Positions 18,968-27,580 of a stretch of 64,000 nt of DNA are shown one piece after another. The notes under the pieces are model-generated. The model saw only the letters and a list, made by a program, of their open reading frames with translations, did not search any database and was not told where the DNA came from. The stretch's first letter is position 1; each line of letters starts with the position of its first letter. The translations under genes were made by a program, and so were the position numbers. The stretch comes from Eubacteriales bacterium (lineage in GTDB: Bacteria; Bacillota; Clostridia; Peptostreptococcales; Anaerovoracaceae), in NCBI GenBank assembly GCA_028693645.1, contig JAQUUY010000002.1, positions 1 to 64,000 of the forward strand, read 5' to 3'.

Positions 18968-20455
18968 TTATTTTTCCTGTTCTTGCTTTAGGAGACGCTT
19001 TAAGATTTTTCCGGTGCTGTTTTTGGGCAGTGTATCCACGAATTCGATAGAACGAGGCAATTTGTATGCCGCAAGTCGCTCTTTCAAATAAGAAGAAAGT
19101 TCCTTTTGCGTACATTCCTCTCCGTCTTTTAACACCACAAACGCTTTCACCAGTTCTCCTCTTAGTTTGTCAGACACACCAATGACGGCGGCTTCCTTGA
19201 TTTTGGGGTACTGATAAATGACTTCTTCGACTTCTCTTGGATAAACATTGAGCCCGGCAACAACGACCATGTCTTTTTTTCGATCGACGATGAAAATATA
19301 GCCTTCCTCATCTTTTTTCGCGAGGTCACCCGTATGCAGCCATCCATTGAGAAGCGCTTTTTTCGTTTCTTCTTCCTGTTTGAAATATCCCTGCATCACG
19401 TTTTCTCCGCGGACGGCAAGTTCCCCGACTTCTCCAGCCGGCAATTCGACATCATTTTCATCAACAATCTTACATTCCACGTAAGGGATTGGCAAACCGA
19501 TAGAGCCTTCTTTTTGCACTCCGAACGGAGGATTAAAGGACACCGCGGGAGAGGCTTCTGTCAAGCCGTATCCTTCAATTACCGGAAGATTCATGATGTC
19601 ACGAGCCTGTCTGTAAATTTGAACAGGTAACGCAGCTCCACCGGATACCGCAAAACGGAGTTTCGGGAAAGTGATGTGTTTCTTTCCTGCATCAAGCAGG
19701 ACCACATACATAGCCGGGACGCCCATAAAAATCGTAATTTCATCTCGTTGCAGGGATTCAATGACTTCTTTGGGTTGAAAGGATTCCAATATTACAACGG
19801 TGGCGCCGGACCACAAAGGCATAAGAACACACGCGGTGAAAGCAAAGACGTGGAACATCGGAAGTACACACATATACGTGTCATCCGGTCTTGCAGCGAT
19901 TCCAAGATAGCATTGTTCTGAATTAAAAACCAGATTTTTATGCGTAAGCATTGCCGCTTTTTGTTTTCCCGTTGTTCCGGAGGTATATAAGAAAGTGGAG
20001 ATTGCTTTTTCATCAGTGAAGTCATCCATTGGACTTTCAGGTGCCTCAATAACATTTTTCTTAAATTCTTCATCAAGCAAAATCACTTTGATTCCTAATG
20101 CACTTTCGATTTTTTCAATCGAATAGCCTGATTTTTGAAGGATCAAGGGATGTACAACCATATATTTTGCTTCCGAATCTTTCACGATATGAATGATTTC
20201 TTCTATCGTAAGCATGAGGTTGATTGGAACGATAATTGCTCCCGTTCTGACCGTACCAAGATAGGAATAAATAAATTCCGGAGAATTAAGGCAGTTTAGA
20301 ACTACCTTATCTCCAACAGAAACACCTCTTTGCTTCAGATAGTTTGCATAGGCTACTACCATGCGATCAAGTTCTTTATAGCTGATGCTTTCACCTTTAT
20401 ACTTTAAGGCTATCTTTTCACCATCAAAATTTTTTTTATAAATACTGCCGACCAT
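18968..20455 (-). CDS. Long-chain fatty acid-CoA ligase-like AMP-forming enzyme
   Basis: This 495-residue adenylate-forming enzyme has the expected motifs in order: YTSGTTGKQKAAMLTH (P-loop), YGLTEASP, GWLHTGDLA, DRKKDMVVVAG and the C-terminal catalytic Lys in NSTGKILKR. It should activate a carboxylic acid to its CoA thioester using ATP. AGGAGG precedes the ATG. It heads the operon ligase-hydrolase-HxxxD acyltransferase-zinc-ribbon membrane protein, which looks like an acyl-ester or acyl-lipid pathway. Chain length cannot be told from sequence. Confidence 0.88.
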   Translation of the reverse strand: MVGSIYKKNFDGEKIALKYKGESISYKELDRMVVAYANYLKQRGVSVGDKVVLNCLNSPEFIYSYLGTVRTGAIIVPINLMLTIEEIIHIVKDSEAKYMVVHPLILQKSGYSIEKIESALGIKVILLDEEFKKNVIEAPESPMDDFTDEKAISTFLYTSGTTGKQKAAMLTHKNLVFNSEQCYLGIAARPDDTYMCVLPMFHVFAFTACVLMPLWSGATVVILESFQPKEVIESLQRDEITIFMGVPAMYVVLLDAGKKHITFPKLRFAVSGGAALPVQIYRQARDIMNLPVIEGYGLTEASPAVSFNPPFGVQKEGSIGLPIPYVECKIVDENDVELPAGEVGELAVRGENVMQGYFKQEEETKKALLNGWLHTGDLAKKDEEGYIFIVDRKKDMVVVAGLNVYPREVEEVIYQYPKIKEAAVIGVSDKLRGELVKAFVVLKDGEECTQKELSSYLKERLAAYKLPRSIEFVDTLPKNSTGKILKRLLKQEQEK

Positions 20456-20487
20456 AAAAAAGTCCTCCTACAATGCATAAAAAGTTC

Positions 20488-20503
20488 GAATCTTTCAAGA
20501 TTC
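20488..20503. promoter_or_regulatory. Palindromic operator candidate upstream of the acyl-CoA ligase operon
   Basis: GAATCTT-TC-AAGATTC is a perfect inverted repeat 33 bases before the ligase start, between the start codon and a possible minus-strand -10 box (TACAAT, 20512-20517). Its placement suits a repressor site; the regulator is not in this window. Confidence 0.4.
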
Positions 20504-20577
20504 TTAGAATGATTGTACTACAGAATCGGCGCGAATGGAATATGCCTCGCAAAAGAAGGAGCTCTCTCCTTTTTCTA

Positions 20578-20601
20578 AAAAAAACCGACCTTACAGTCGG
20601 C
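20578..20601 (-). terminator. Terminator of the aminotransferase operon
   Basis: On the minus strand CCGAC pairs with GTCGG around a 6-base loop, followed by TTTTTTTT. It begins eight bases after the aminotransferase stop. Confidence 0.85.
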
Positions 20602-20608
20602 ATTTTTA

Positions 20609-21742
20609 TCAGTTTTCAATGGCTTCGATAAAGGCATCTCCAAGAGAGCATCGCAGAGGCCTCCCCAAATCAGCAAAGGTTCTTGTCAAAGCATCAAGTG
20701 CTTCTAACATATATTCAACTCTTGCATTTTCACCCATATGACCTATCCGAAAGACTTGTCCGGCGAGGATATCAAAGCAGCCCCCAAGCATTACGTTGTA
20801 TTTTTCTCTGATTGTCGAAAGAATCTGTTCGTCGGTAAGCCCCTCGGGAATCTTTATCGCAGTGACGGTATTGGAAAAACCTGCTTTAAGGTAAAGTTCC
20901 AAACCTGCTTTTTGTAAAGCACTCCTGGTCGCTGCTGCGATCCTGCGATGGCGTTCAAGGATGTCTTGATCCGCAATCACGTTTTCAATGGCAGCGCGAA
21001 GACTCACGATTTCACTGATTGGTTGTGTATAAGGGAAAAATTTATCCCGATAATAATTCTTGAATGTCAGGATGTTCGCGTAGAAAGAAGCAATTGGTGT
21101 TTTCCTGTTTTCCATACTTGCGATTGCCTTATCACTGACGTATAGCATGGTAAGGCCAACGGCGGCGGATAATGCTTTTTGAGAACCGCCACACAAGATG
21201 TCAATCTTGCTGTCATCAACATTCACGTATTCTCCAAACATCCCTGCCACAGAGTCTACAACGGACAAGATCCCGTACTCAGCAAGCAGATTGCAGATTG
21301 CTTTAATATCATTGAGAACCCCGCTTGGTGTGTCGCAATGAACCACGGTGGCGTATTTGAAATCTGAATCCTTTTCCAAAAAAGCTTTCAATGCTTGCGA
21401 ATCTATCTGTTTTTGATAATCCGAAACAAAAGAAACAGCTGTACCGCCATAAATTTTTACAAAATCCGCAAACCCTTTGCCAAAGATTCCGTTATCAATG
21501 ACTAAAACTCGATCCCCAACTTCGGTCAAGGATGCACAAGCGGCTTCCAGACCCAAGATTCCCTCACCGCAAAGAATATACACATTGTTTTTTGTGTGGA
21601 CAAGTTCTCCAAGCAAATCGCAGGTTTCTTTATAATAATCAAAGAATGCCATATCAAGATCAGGGTTTGTCGTTTCGACGCTCCTTGCCAATCTAACATT
21701 TTCTCTTACTCTGGTGGGTCCCGGGGTCATGATATTATACAT
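20609..21742 (-). CDS. Class V aminotransferase (alanine-glyoxylate / pyridoxamine-pyruvate type)
   Basis: This 377-residue PLP enzyme of the alanine-glyoxylate aminotransferase group begins with TPGPTRVRENV, the substrate-binding N terminus of this family. The PLP Lys lies in CGGSQKALSA, with the preceding Asp in VVDSVAGMFGE. Its start overlaps the end of an ECF vitamin-transporter S component by eight bases, so the two are one unit. That partner suggests a vitamin B6 salvage role, such as pyridoxamine-pyruvate transamination, but this is inference; serine- or alanine-glyoxylate transamination is equally open on sequence. Confidence 0.8.
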   Translation of the reverse strand: MYNIMTPGPTRVRENVRLARSVETTNPDLDMAFFDYYKETCDLLGELVHTKNNVYILCGEGILGLEAACASLTEVGDRVLVIDNGIFGKGFADFVKIYGGTAVSFVSDYQKQIDSQALKAFLEKDSDFKYATVVHCDTPSGVLNDIKAICNLLAEYGILSVVDSVAGMFGEYVNVDDSKIDILCGGSQKALSAAVGLTMLYVSDKAIASMENRKTPIASFYANILTFKNYYRDKFFPYTQPISEIVSLRAAIENVIADQDILERHRRIAAATRSALQKAGLELYLKAGFSNTVTAIKIPEGLTDEQILSTIREKYNVMLGGCFDILAGQVFRIGHMGENARVEYMLEALDALTRTFADLGRPLRCSLGDAFIEAIEN

Positions 21743-22271
21743 TTACGCTCACACCTTTTAATCTTTGAATCATAGGAAATACGATGAGTGCCGCTATCGT
21801 GATCTGCATGAGATTGCCCGGAACAGAACCAAAGGGCGCAATCCAATTTCCATATAAAATCACTTCTGTGAAATAGTATCCAACTATTTTAATTACAAGT
21901 GCAGTGAGGTAAATCGCAATATACGATGCAAGCGGACGGTCTTTCATTTTTTCGGCAATCCAACCTGCTGAATAGCCGATGAGCCCAACGATAACAAAGG
22001 TAAAGGGTGCCCAAGCTGTCCATCCGGAAAGCAAATCAAACAATCCCATTCCGACTGCGCCTGCAATCGCTCCCGTCTTTTTTCCGTAGAGCACTGCACC
22101 AATAAAAAGAGGTACATTTCCAAGGTGGATCAGTCCGCCATTTCCCATAAAAGGTAACCTGATGTTAATGAACATGGTCGCTACTAAAGTTAATGCAATA
22201 AAAAGCGCGTTGATTACCAATAATTTTGTTGTGTTTCTTCCTGTTGTTACAGTCATTTCTGCTGTTTTCAT
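21735..22271 (-). CDS. ECF transporter S component (vitamin uptake)
   Basis: This 178-residue membrane protein has six hydrophobic segments and resembles substrate-binding S components of energy-coupling-factor transporters of the PF07155-like group. The motif GNGGLIHLGNVPLFIGAVLYG and the later GLIGYSAGWIAEK are typical. It would pair with a shared EcfAAT module encoded elsewhere. GGAGAAGG precedes the ATG. The overlapping aminotransferase gene points to a B6-type substrate, since class V enzymes of this kind can act on pyridoxamine; other vitamins such as hydroxymethylpyrimidine remain possible. Confidence 0.8.
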   Translation of the reverse strand: MKTAEMTVTTGRNTTKLLVINALFIALTLVATMFINIRLPFMGNGGLIHLGNVPLFIGAVLYGKKTGAIAGAVGMGLFDLLSGWTAWAPFTFVIVGLIGYSAGWIAEKMKDRPLASYIAIYLTALVIKIVGYYFTEVILYGNWIAPFGSVPGNLMQITIAALIVFPMIQRLKGVSVNV

Positions 22272-22493
22272 TCTTTCCTTCTCCTCTTCTCAGTCCGTAT
22301 CTATAATATGCTCTCCTTCGAAAGACTTTGGAATTGGTACCAGCGCTATCGTACTATATATCTTGCCTCTATAAAATGCATAATTTCTTTTATTTCGAAA
22401 GATACAATCATGTAAAATCATATGCAAAATTTCACTTTTTTCGAATTGTCCTTAAAATCAAGCAATTATTAAAGGACAGTTTGCGAGATCAAA
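22272..22493 (-). other. Upstream region of the ECF transporter operon
   Basis: No gene is seen in these ~220 bases. On the minus strand TCTTTCGAA occurs twice (ending near 22318 and 22396), and a moderate promoter match TTGCAT-N17-TATCTT lies around 22392-22424. No riboswitch was recognised. Confidence 0.3.
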
Positions 22494-22530
22494 GAAAAAC
22501 CGCCTACAAAAAACGTTTTCCGCAGGCGGC
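22494..22530 (-). terminator. Terminator of the EFR1-type ferredoxin gene
   Basis: On the minus strand CCGCCTGC pairs with GTAGGCGG (one G-T pair), loop about 14 bases, followed by TTTTTC. It lies 50 bases after the ferredoxin stop codon. Confidence 0.8.
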
Positions 22531-22579
22531 AAATAACTTATTCTAATATAGTGTTTTCGTTGGCGACCTTTTTTTCTCT

Positions 22580-23392
22580 TTAGAGGAAAAGCTCCGGTTC
22601 GCGTCTCTCAGCAAATTGCTCTTCTAATTGATACTGGTGTCTTAGATATCCTTCATCATCATAATACTTCGCCGATACCGGACACAGCTTGACGCAAGCT
22701 CCGCATTTGATGCAGATGCCAATCAATTTTGACGGATCCTCGGGGTCGATGGAAGACATAGGGCAAACATCGACACAAATATTGCACTTAGTGCAAGCAT
22801 CTGTGGTTTTGGGGGTCACTTTTCTAATATCATAAGGATTCCCTTGTTTGTCTATTGGCATATAATACGGGCGGTACGGTTCACAGCCGTTTACTTTTAG
22901 TACTTTACTTAAATCACCTGCTTTGATTTTTTCGCAGATTGCAACGGCAAACTGCTCCGCAACCAAAATATCTTTTTCGTCCGGTCTGCCGGCGGCAAGT
23001 ATTTTTGAGAAAGAATGCTCTCCGATAAATGCACCTGCGGCAATCGGAAGGAATCCATCTGCTTCAACCAAATCTTTCAGTTCGATCAACGCATCATCGT
23101 AATTGCGATTTCCATAAAGAACAATACAAACGGCATGTGCGCCATTGCCTTCAATCGTATTTATATATTTTAAAAGTACATTGGGTACTCTTCCGGCGAT
23201 AACCGGTACTCCAATTACAACCAAATCATCTTTAGTAAAGGAAGCCACTTGTTCTCTGACAGGTTTCATTGTGAAATCGATTGTCTTGAATTCATCAGCT
23301 CCGGTCAATTCAAGTGCTAGTTTTTTTGCTACTGCCTCAACGATTTTTTTCGTCGTTCCCGTGGCACTGAAATACATTGCATTGATATTCAT
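22580..23392 (-). CDS. EFR1-type flavodoxin/ferredoxin fusion protein
   Basis: This 270-residue protein has an N-terminal flavodoxin-like domain (FSATGTTKKIVEA binds FMN phosphate; residues about 1-165). Two 4Fe-4S clusters follow near the C terminus: CTKCNICVDVCP and CIKCGACVKLCP. This is the EFR1 domain order, common in anaerobic Firmicutes and thought to shuttle low-potential electrons. It ends the minus-strand series after the sigma-54 activator gene, 43 bases from it, so it may be transcribed with the activator. Partner unknown. Confidence 0.85.
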   Translation of the reverse strand: MNINAMYFSATGTTKKIVEAVAKKLALELTGADEFKTIDFTMKPVREQVASFTKDDLVVIGVPVIAGRVPNVLLKYINTIEGNGAHAVCIVLYGNRNYDDALIELKDLVEADGFLPIAAGAFIGEHSFSKILAAGRPDEKDILVAEQFAVAICEKIKAGDLSKVLKVNGCEPYRPYYMPIDKQGNPYDIRKVTPKTTDACTKCNICVDVCPMSSIDPEDPSKLIGICIKCGACVKLCPVSAKYYDDEGYLRHQYQLEEQFAERREPELFL

Positions 23393-23435
23393 AAAATTCT
23401 TTCTCCTTTTTCGGATATGTCCCGCTATATAGAAG

Positions 23436-25550
23436 CTATTTTAAATTATATTTCGTGAGACGATCATAAAATGCGGATCTGCTTAAATTAAGAAGGCGAG
23501 CCGCCGCGCTTTTATTTCCCTTTGCTTTTGTAAGCGCATCAAGAAGGATCTCACGTTCAAACTCATTGAACGAACTGCGATAAGATGCAGGAGCTTCTGC
23601 AAAATCCTGTTCTCCTTGCATGATTTGCGCCGGCAAGTTCTCGGGACAGATTTCTCCCTCCCAAACATAATTTGCCGCTCGTTCGATGGCATTTTCGAGT
23701 TCTCGAATATTACCCGGCCAGTTATAAGATTGCAGGGCTTTTTGTGCAGCCTCATTGATTCCTGTAACATTTGAGCCGAGAATCTCGTTGTACTTCTGAA
23801 TGAAGGCCTCTGCCAAGGGGATAATATCTTCATCCCGCTCCCTTAGCGGAGGTAATTGGAATCCGATGACATTTAGCCGATAAAACAAATCTTCTCTGAA
23901 TGTTTTTTTGGCGATTGCTTCACGAAGATCTTTATTGGTTGCCGCAATGATTCGAACATCGACCGTTTGCTTTTCGGTTCCTCCTACGCGAGTAAATTCT
24001 TTTTCTTGCAGAACCTGCAGTAGTTTGACCTGGATAGACAAGGGCATATCCCCGATTTCATCAAGGAAAATTGTACCCTTATGCGCTCTTTCAAAATAAC
24101 CCGGTTTTCCGTTTTTCAATGCCCCTGTAAAGGAACCCGGCGCATATCCAAATAATTCCGATTCAAAAAGTGTCTCCGGAATCGAAACACAATTTACTTT
24201 TATAAACGGATGCTTTGCTCTGGGGCTCGCTTCATGAATCCCTCGCGCAAACATATCTTTACCGACGCCGCTCTCTCCTGTAAGAAGAATCGTCGAACTG
24301 CTTCTGGCAATGAACATCGCGTCTTTTTTTAACTTCTTAAACTTAGTATTATTGGTAATAATCTGATCAAAGCGGCTGCAATTTGCACCGCGCTTCTCAA
24401 GTTCATCCCGATAATATTCGACCTGTTGATTCAAATAGAACCATTTTCGAGCAATTTCTTCCGTCACCGCATTGTCATTGAGGTAGACCGTACTTACGAT
24501 GCCTGTGATTTCAGCATCCCCATCATTTCCTTTTCGAAACGGAACATGAGATACGATGCACTTTTTCCCATAAATGTCGCATGATTCCACTTCCGCGGCG
24601 CCGGATTCCGTAATTTGTGCAGGGATGTCCGTTTTTAGAAGTTCCTGAATCGGGCTTCCAATGATAGTTTCACAAGCTTGAGAAACCAACTGGCAAGCTC
24701 TTTCGTTGACATATTTTATTGTTCCAAAGATGTCCGAAACAAAGACTCCATCCGACGAAGAGCTCAAAACGCCATCGATGGTGGTCTGCAAATCTTTGAC
24801 CAATTCTAATTCTCGAGCCATCAATTCCATATCAGAAACATCTACAAAAGCAAAACTCATTCCGATTTTTTCGTCATTTTCAATGATTGGAACTTGATTG
24901 ATCACGACAGGTAATGATCGGACGGTTCTTTTTAATCCAATATCAAGTTGATCTGAAATCGTAATCTCGGGGAAAACCTCTTGCACCGACCGGCCTTTTA
25001 CTTCTGAACATTTAAGGCCAAACATCGCTTCTGCAGCAGGGTTCACACGTACGATACGATCTTCCTGATCCGTGATAATAACTCCCTCGTAGTTGATTCG
25101 AAACAAAGATTCTAACATCGCGGAAGAAGCCGTTATAACATTCAGACTTTCACGGAGATACTCCGCGGTACCAATCACACCGACAACTTTATTCCCTCGA
25201 TCAAGAACAACGACATTATCAACAAGACTTTTTGTGACTCGAACGACAAGAGAATACTCGTCATAAGTCCTGTCTACGGTTACAAAAACAGGATTATTGA
25301 CCATATAATTTACACAAGGTGTATCTAAACCTGCTCCTTCAAGCAAGGCTTTAAAGAGTCTTTTTTTAGGAAACACCCCCACCAGATTTTCATCTTCATC
25401 AACGACAGGAAGGGTGCTGATTTTGTATTCCTGATAATATTTGATTACGGTCCTCAAAGTATCACCCAAACGCAGGACTTGAAAATTTTTATTCATCATC
25501 TGTCCTACAGTTAAGCGTGTAGCAGGATCCAAAGAATTGGAAAAATCCAT
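23436..25550 (-). CDS. Sigma-54-dependent transcriptional activator with CBS and PAS sensor domains
   Basis: This 704-residue enhancer-binding protein has two CBS repeats (about 10-135), two PAS domains (about 145-250 and 255-360), and an AAA+ domain (about 395-635). The AAA+ domain has Walker A GESGVGKD at 425, the sigma-54 contact loop GSFTGA at 472 and Walker B TIFLDEIG at 493. A Fis-type helix-turn-helix ends the protein (KSAAARLLNLSRSAFYDRL). CBS domains usually bind adenine nucleotides or related ligands, so energy or CoA-ester state may be sensed. The gene lies immediately downstream of the decarboxylase/acyl-CoA dehydrogenase block, which carries a good sigma-54 promoter at 36159-36175. 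It is therefore the likely activator of that block. No other regulator adjoins the block. Confidence 0.93.
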   Translation of the reverse strand: MDFSNSLDPATRLTVGQMMNKNFQVLRLGDTLRTVIKYYQEYKISTLPVVDEDENLVGVFPKKRLFKALLEGAGLDTPCVNYMVNNPVFVTVDRTYDEYSLVVRVTKSLVDNVVVLDRGNKVVGVIGTAEYLRESLNVITASSAMLESLFRINYEGVIITDQEDRIVRVNPAAEAMFGLKCSEVKGRSVQEVFPEITISDQLDIGLKRTVRSLPVVINQVPIIENDEKIGMSFAFVDVSDMELMARELELVKDLQTTIDGVLSSSSDGVFVSDIFGTIKYVNERACQLVSQACETIIGSPIQELLKTDIPAQITESGAAEVESCDIYGKKCIVSHVPFRKGNDGDAEITGIVSTVYLNDNAVTEEIARKWFYLNQQVEYYRDELEKRGANCSRFDQIITNNTKFKKLKKDAMFIARSSSTILLTGESGVGKDMFARGIHEASPRAKHPFIKVNCVSIPETLFESELFGYAPGSFTGALKNGKPGYFERAHKGTIFLDEIGDMPLSIQVKLLQVLQEKEFTRVGGTEKQTVDVRIIAATNKDLREAIAKKTFREDLFYRLNVIGFQLPPLRERDEDIIPLAEAFIQKYNEILGSNVTGINEAAQKALQSYNWPGNIRELENAIERAANYVWEGEICPENLPAQIMQGEQDFAEAPASYRSSFNEFEREILLDALTKAKGNKSAAARLLNLSRSAFYDRLTKYNLK

Positions 25551-25710
25551 TTTTCTTTTCTCCTTCCTTTCGTTGGGTCAAACTGTTTTAGCGCTCTGCG
25601 AGTCGATTCAAAAATAGACTCGCATACATAGTATAAAAGGAAAGTTACTCATCGTCAAGCAGTCGAAAAGCAGCCTGCTTTTTTCAAAGTGAAATAGTAT
25701 TTATCGAGGC

Positions 25711-25751
25711 CACAAAGGAGCTGACCAATAATATTGGTCAGCTCCTTCTGT
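25711..25751 (-). terminator. Strong hairpin after gcdA
   Basis: AAGGAGCTGACCAAT and ATTGGTCAGCTCCTT form a 15-bp perfect stem (25715-25747). On the minus strand a T-rich stretch follows. It lies about 35 bases past the gcdA stop and ends the decarboxylase block before the activator gene. Confidence 0.85.
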
Positions 25752-25786
25752 GATTCTCACTTTACCTATTATCTAAAGGCTATCAA

Positions 25787-27529
25787 TTAGCCTTTAATAA
25801 CTCTCGGTGTAAGCATCTGATGTACTGCGCAGATGGTCTTCGGATTCTGATAATAGGATCCAACGAACGCTTTGCAGTAATTCCTAAGTTCAGGCATATC
25901 AACGATTTCATCAACCATTCCTGTTTTTGCACAATAGGAAGGTCTGGATTTATCTTGATACTGCTGAATGATGTCATTCATCTTAGCAATCGTGCCATCG
26001 AGCGGCTTGCCCTCTTCCTGATCCTTGACCAGTCTACGAGCATAAGACGCAGCAGCAGCAGTTTCGCCGTGCATTACATAAATTTCAGTAGCAGCGGTTC
26101 CGATTGTGAACGCATTGTTGTTGTTGCCCTGGGGTCCGCCAAGCACATAATGTGCCGCCGCAGTACCTTTTCTGAGAACGATGGTCATCATCGGATTGTC
26201 GGATTGCTCGATAGAATAGATCAGGGACATTCCCAGTCCAAGCATTTCTGCTCTTTCTGCCGTATCACCTACATCAATACCTGTCGTGTCTTGTACCCAG
26301 ATCATTGGAATTCTGTCGCGTCCGCAAAGGGTTACAAACTCATTCATCTTAATGAGTCCTTCACGATAGAGTTTTCCGCCGATGCCCTGATAGTCAGCAT
26401 AGCTCGGATAATCAGTTCCAAGTGCACCCTGATTGTTTGCAATGAATCCGCAAACAAAACCATCAATTTTTGCAAGACCGCAATACATTTCAATTCCATA
26501 GTCAGGTTTGAATTCCATATGCTCACTGTTATCGAACAAACGAGCAAGAACTTCTGTCATGGAATAAGTACGCTTCTGGTTCATCGGTACGAGGCTGTAA
26601 AGGTCTTCTGCAGGATACTTCGGCTCAGCAGGCTCAGCAACGCGGAAGAAGGTCGGATCGTAAGCCGGCAAAGTGCCCATGTAACGCTTGATATCGTCAA
26701 GCACTTCTTCTTCGGTGTCACATACGTCTCTGATAAAGCCGGTTTCGCCCTGATGAATCTCAATACGTCCCGGAGGAGTTGCCTTGAATTTCTTGGTCTG
26801 TTCGATCAAAGCTTCTGCAACTTCGTCATCAATGTATCCCTTGGGGGACATACCGCTGACGATGCCGGCACCGCCTACAGCCATATTGCATTTTTTGTGT
26901 CCGATCAAGATGGTCGGGCTGATGGAATGATAGCCACCGCCTGCGGGGTTCGTTCCATAGATACCAACGATGATTGGAATTCCAAGCTTCTGAAGTTCAG
27001 CATGGCGGAAGAACGGAGTACCGCTTCCTCTACGATTCGGGTAAAGTCTTTCCTGTTCCATGAGCTTTGCTCCGCTGCAGTTAAGAACCCAAACGAGGGG
27101 AAGATGCATTCTCTTTGCGATATCGGTAACACGCAGAACGTTGTCTGCCTGACCGGAGAGCCATGCGCCAGCCATAACTTTGTTATTGGAAGCGATGATA
27201 ATCGCCCATTTGCCGTTGATTTTTCCGAGTCCGTCGATAACGCCTGTATTTCCTTCTTCGTTGAAGAGAGGATCGTAGATTGTGTGGAGCGGACACCATG
27301 TGCCGGGATCTACGAGATAGTCAAGCCTCTGCCAAGCTGTCCATTCGCCTTTTTCGTTCATGGCTTCTGTTGCTTTGCCATTGTTCTTTACGCGATCAAC
27401 TTCCTTTGCGAGTACTTCTTCTTCGGCTTTCAGTTCATCGATATTCTTTTGGAGTGTACGGGGTAATTCTTTTCCGATGCCCGGCATCTCTTTGAAGTAC
27501 GGGTGCAAGGGATATCCATATTGTGCCAT
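25787..27529 (-). CDS. gcdA: Glutaconyl-CoA decarboxylase alpha subunit (carboxyltransferase)
   Basis: This 580-residue carboxyltransferase closely resembles GcdA of Acidaminococcus over its whole length. Shared stretches include YPNRRGSGTPFF, GIPIIVGIYGTNPAGGGYHSI, GGAGIVSGMSPKG, TTGIDVGDTAE and GTAAAHYVLGGPQGN. In that enzyme the alpha subunit moves CO2 from glutaconyl-CoA to biotin on the carrier protein; GcdB then releases it while pumping Na+. AAAGGAG precedes the ATG. It is the last gene before a strong terminator and follows the first acyl-CoA dehydrogenase copy by 51 bases. Methylmalonyl-CoA or other acyl-CoA carboxyltransferases are alternatives, but likeness and gene context favour glutaconyl-CoA. 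Confidence 0.9.
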   Translation of the reverse strand: MAQYGYPLHPYFKEMPGIGKELPRTLQKNIDELKAEEEVLAKEVDRVKNNGKATEAMNEKGEWTAWQRLDYLVDPGTWCPLHTIYDPLFNEEGNTGVIDGLGKINGKWAIIIASNNKVMAGAWLSGQADNVLRVTDIAKRMHLPLVWVLNCSGAKLMEQERLYPNRRGSGTPFFRHAELQKLGIPIIVGIYGTNPAGGGYHSISPTILIGHKKCNMAVGGAGIVSGMSPKGYIDDEVAEALIEQTKKFKATPPGRIEIHQGETGFIRDVCDTEEEVLDDIKRYMGTLPAYDPTFFRVAEPAEPKYPAEDLYSLVPMNQKRTYSMTEVLARLFDNSEHMEFKPDYGIEMYCGLAKIDGFVCGFIANNQGALGTDYPSYADYQGIGGKLYREGLIKMNEFVTLCGRDRIPMIWVQDTTGIDVGDTAERAEMLGLGMSLIYSIEQSDNPMMTIVLRKGTAAAHYVLGGPQGNNNNAFTIGTAATEIYVMHGETAAAASYARRLVKDQEEGKPLDGTIAKMNDIIQQYQDKSRPSYCAKTGMVDEIVDMPELRNYCKAFVGSYYQNPKTICAVHQMLTPRVIKG

Positions 27530-27580
27530 TGTAATTCTCCTTTCGAGTGAATTTATTTCCAGTGAAAAATGATTAGTCGT

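Noticed and set aside
20556-20571. AAGGAG-CTCT-CTCCTT hairpin before TTTTT on the plus strand
   Set aside because: No plus-strand gene ends here; the nearby minus-strand terminator explains the region.
25820-27466. A 548-codon open frame on the plus strand
   Set aside because: It lies wholly antisense to gcdA, whose match to the known family is full-length. The antisense protein is cysteine/serine/isoleucine-rich with no family and no ribosome site; it is a shadow of codon bias.
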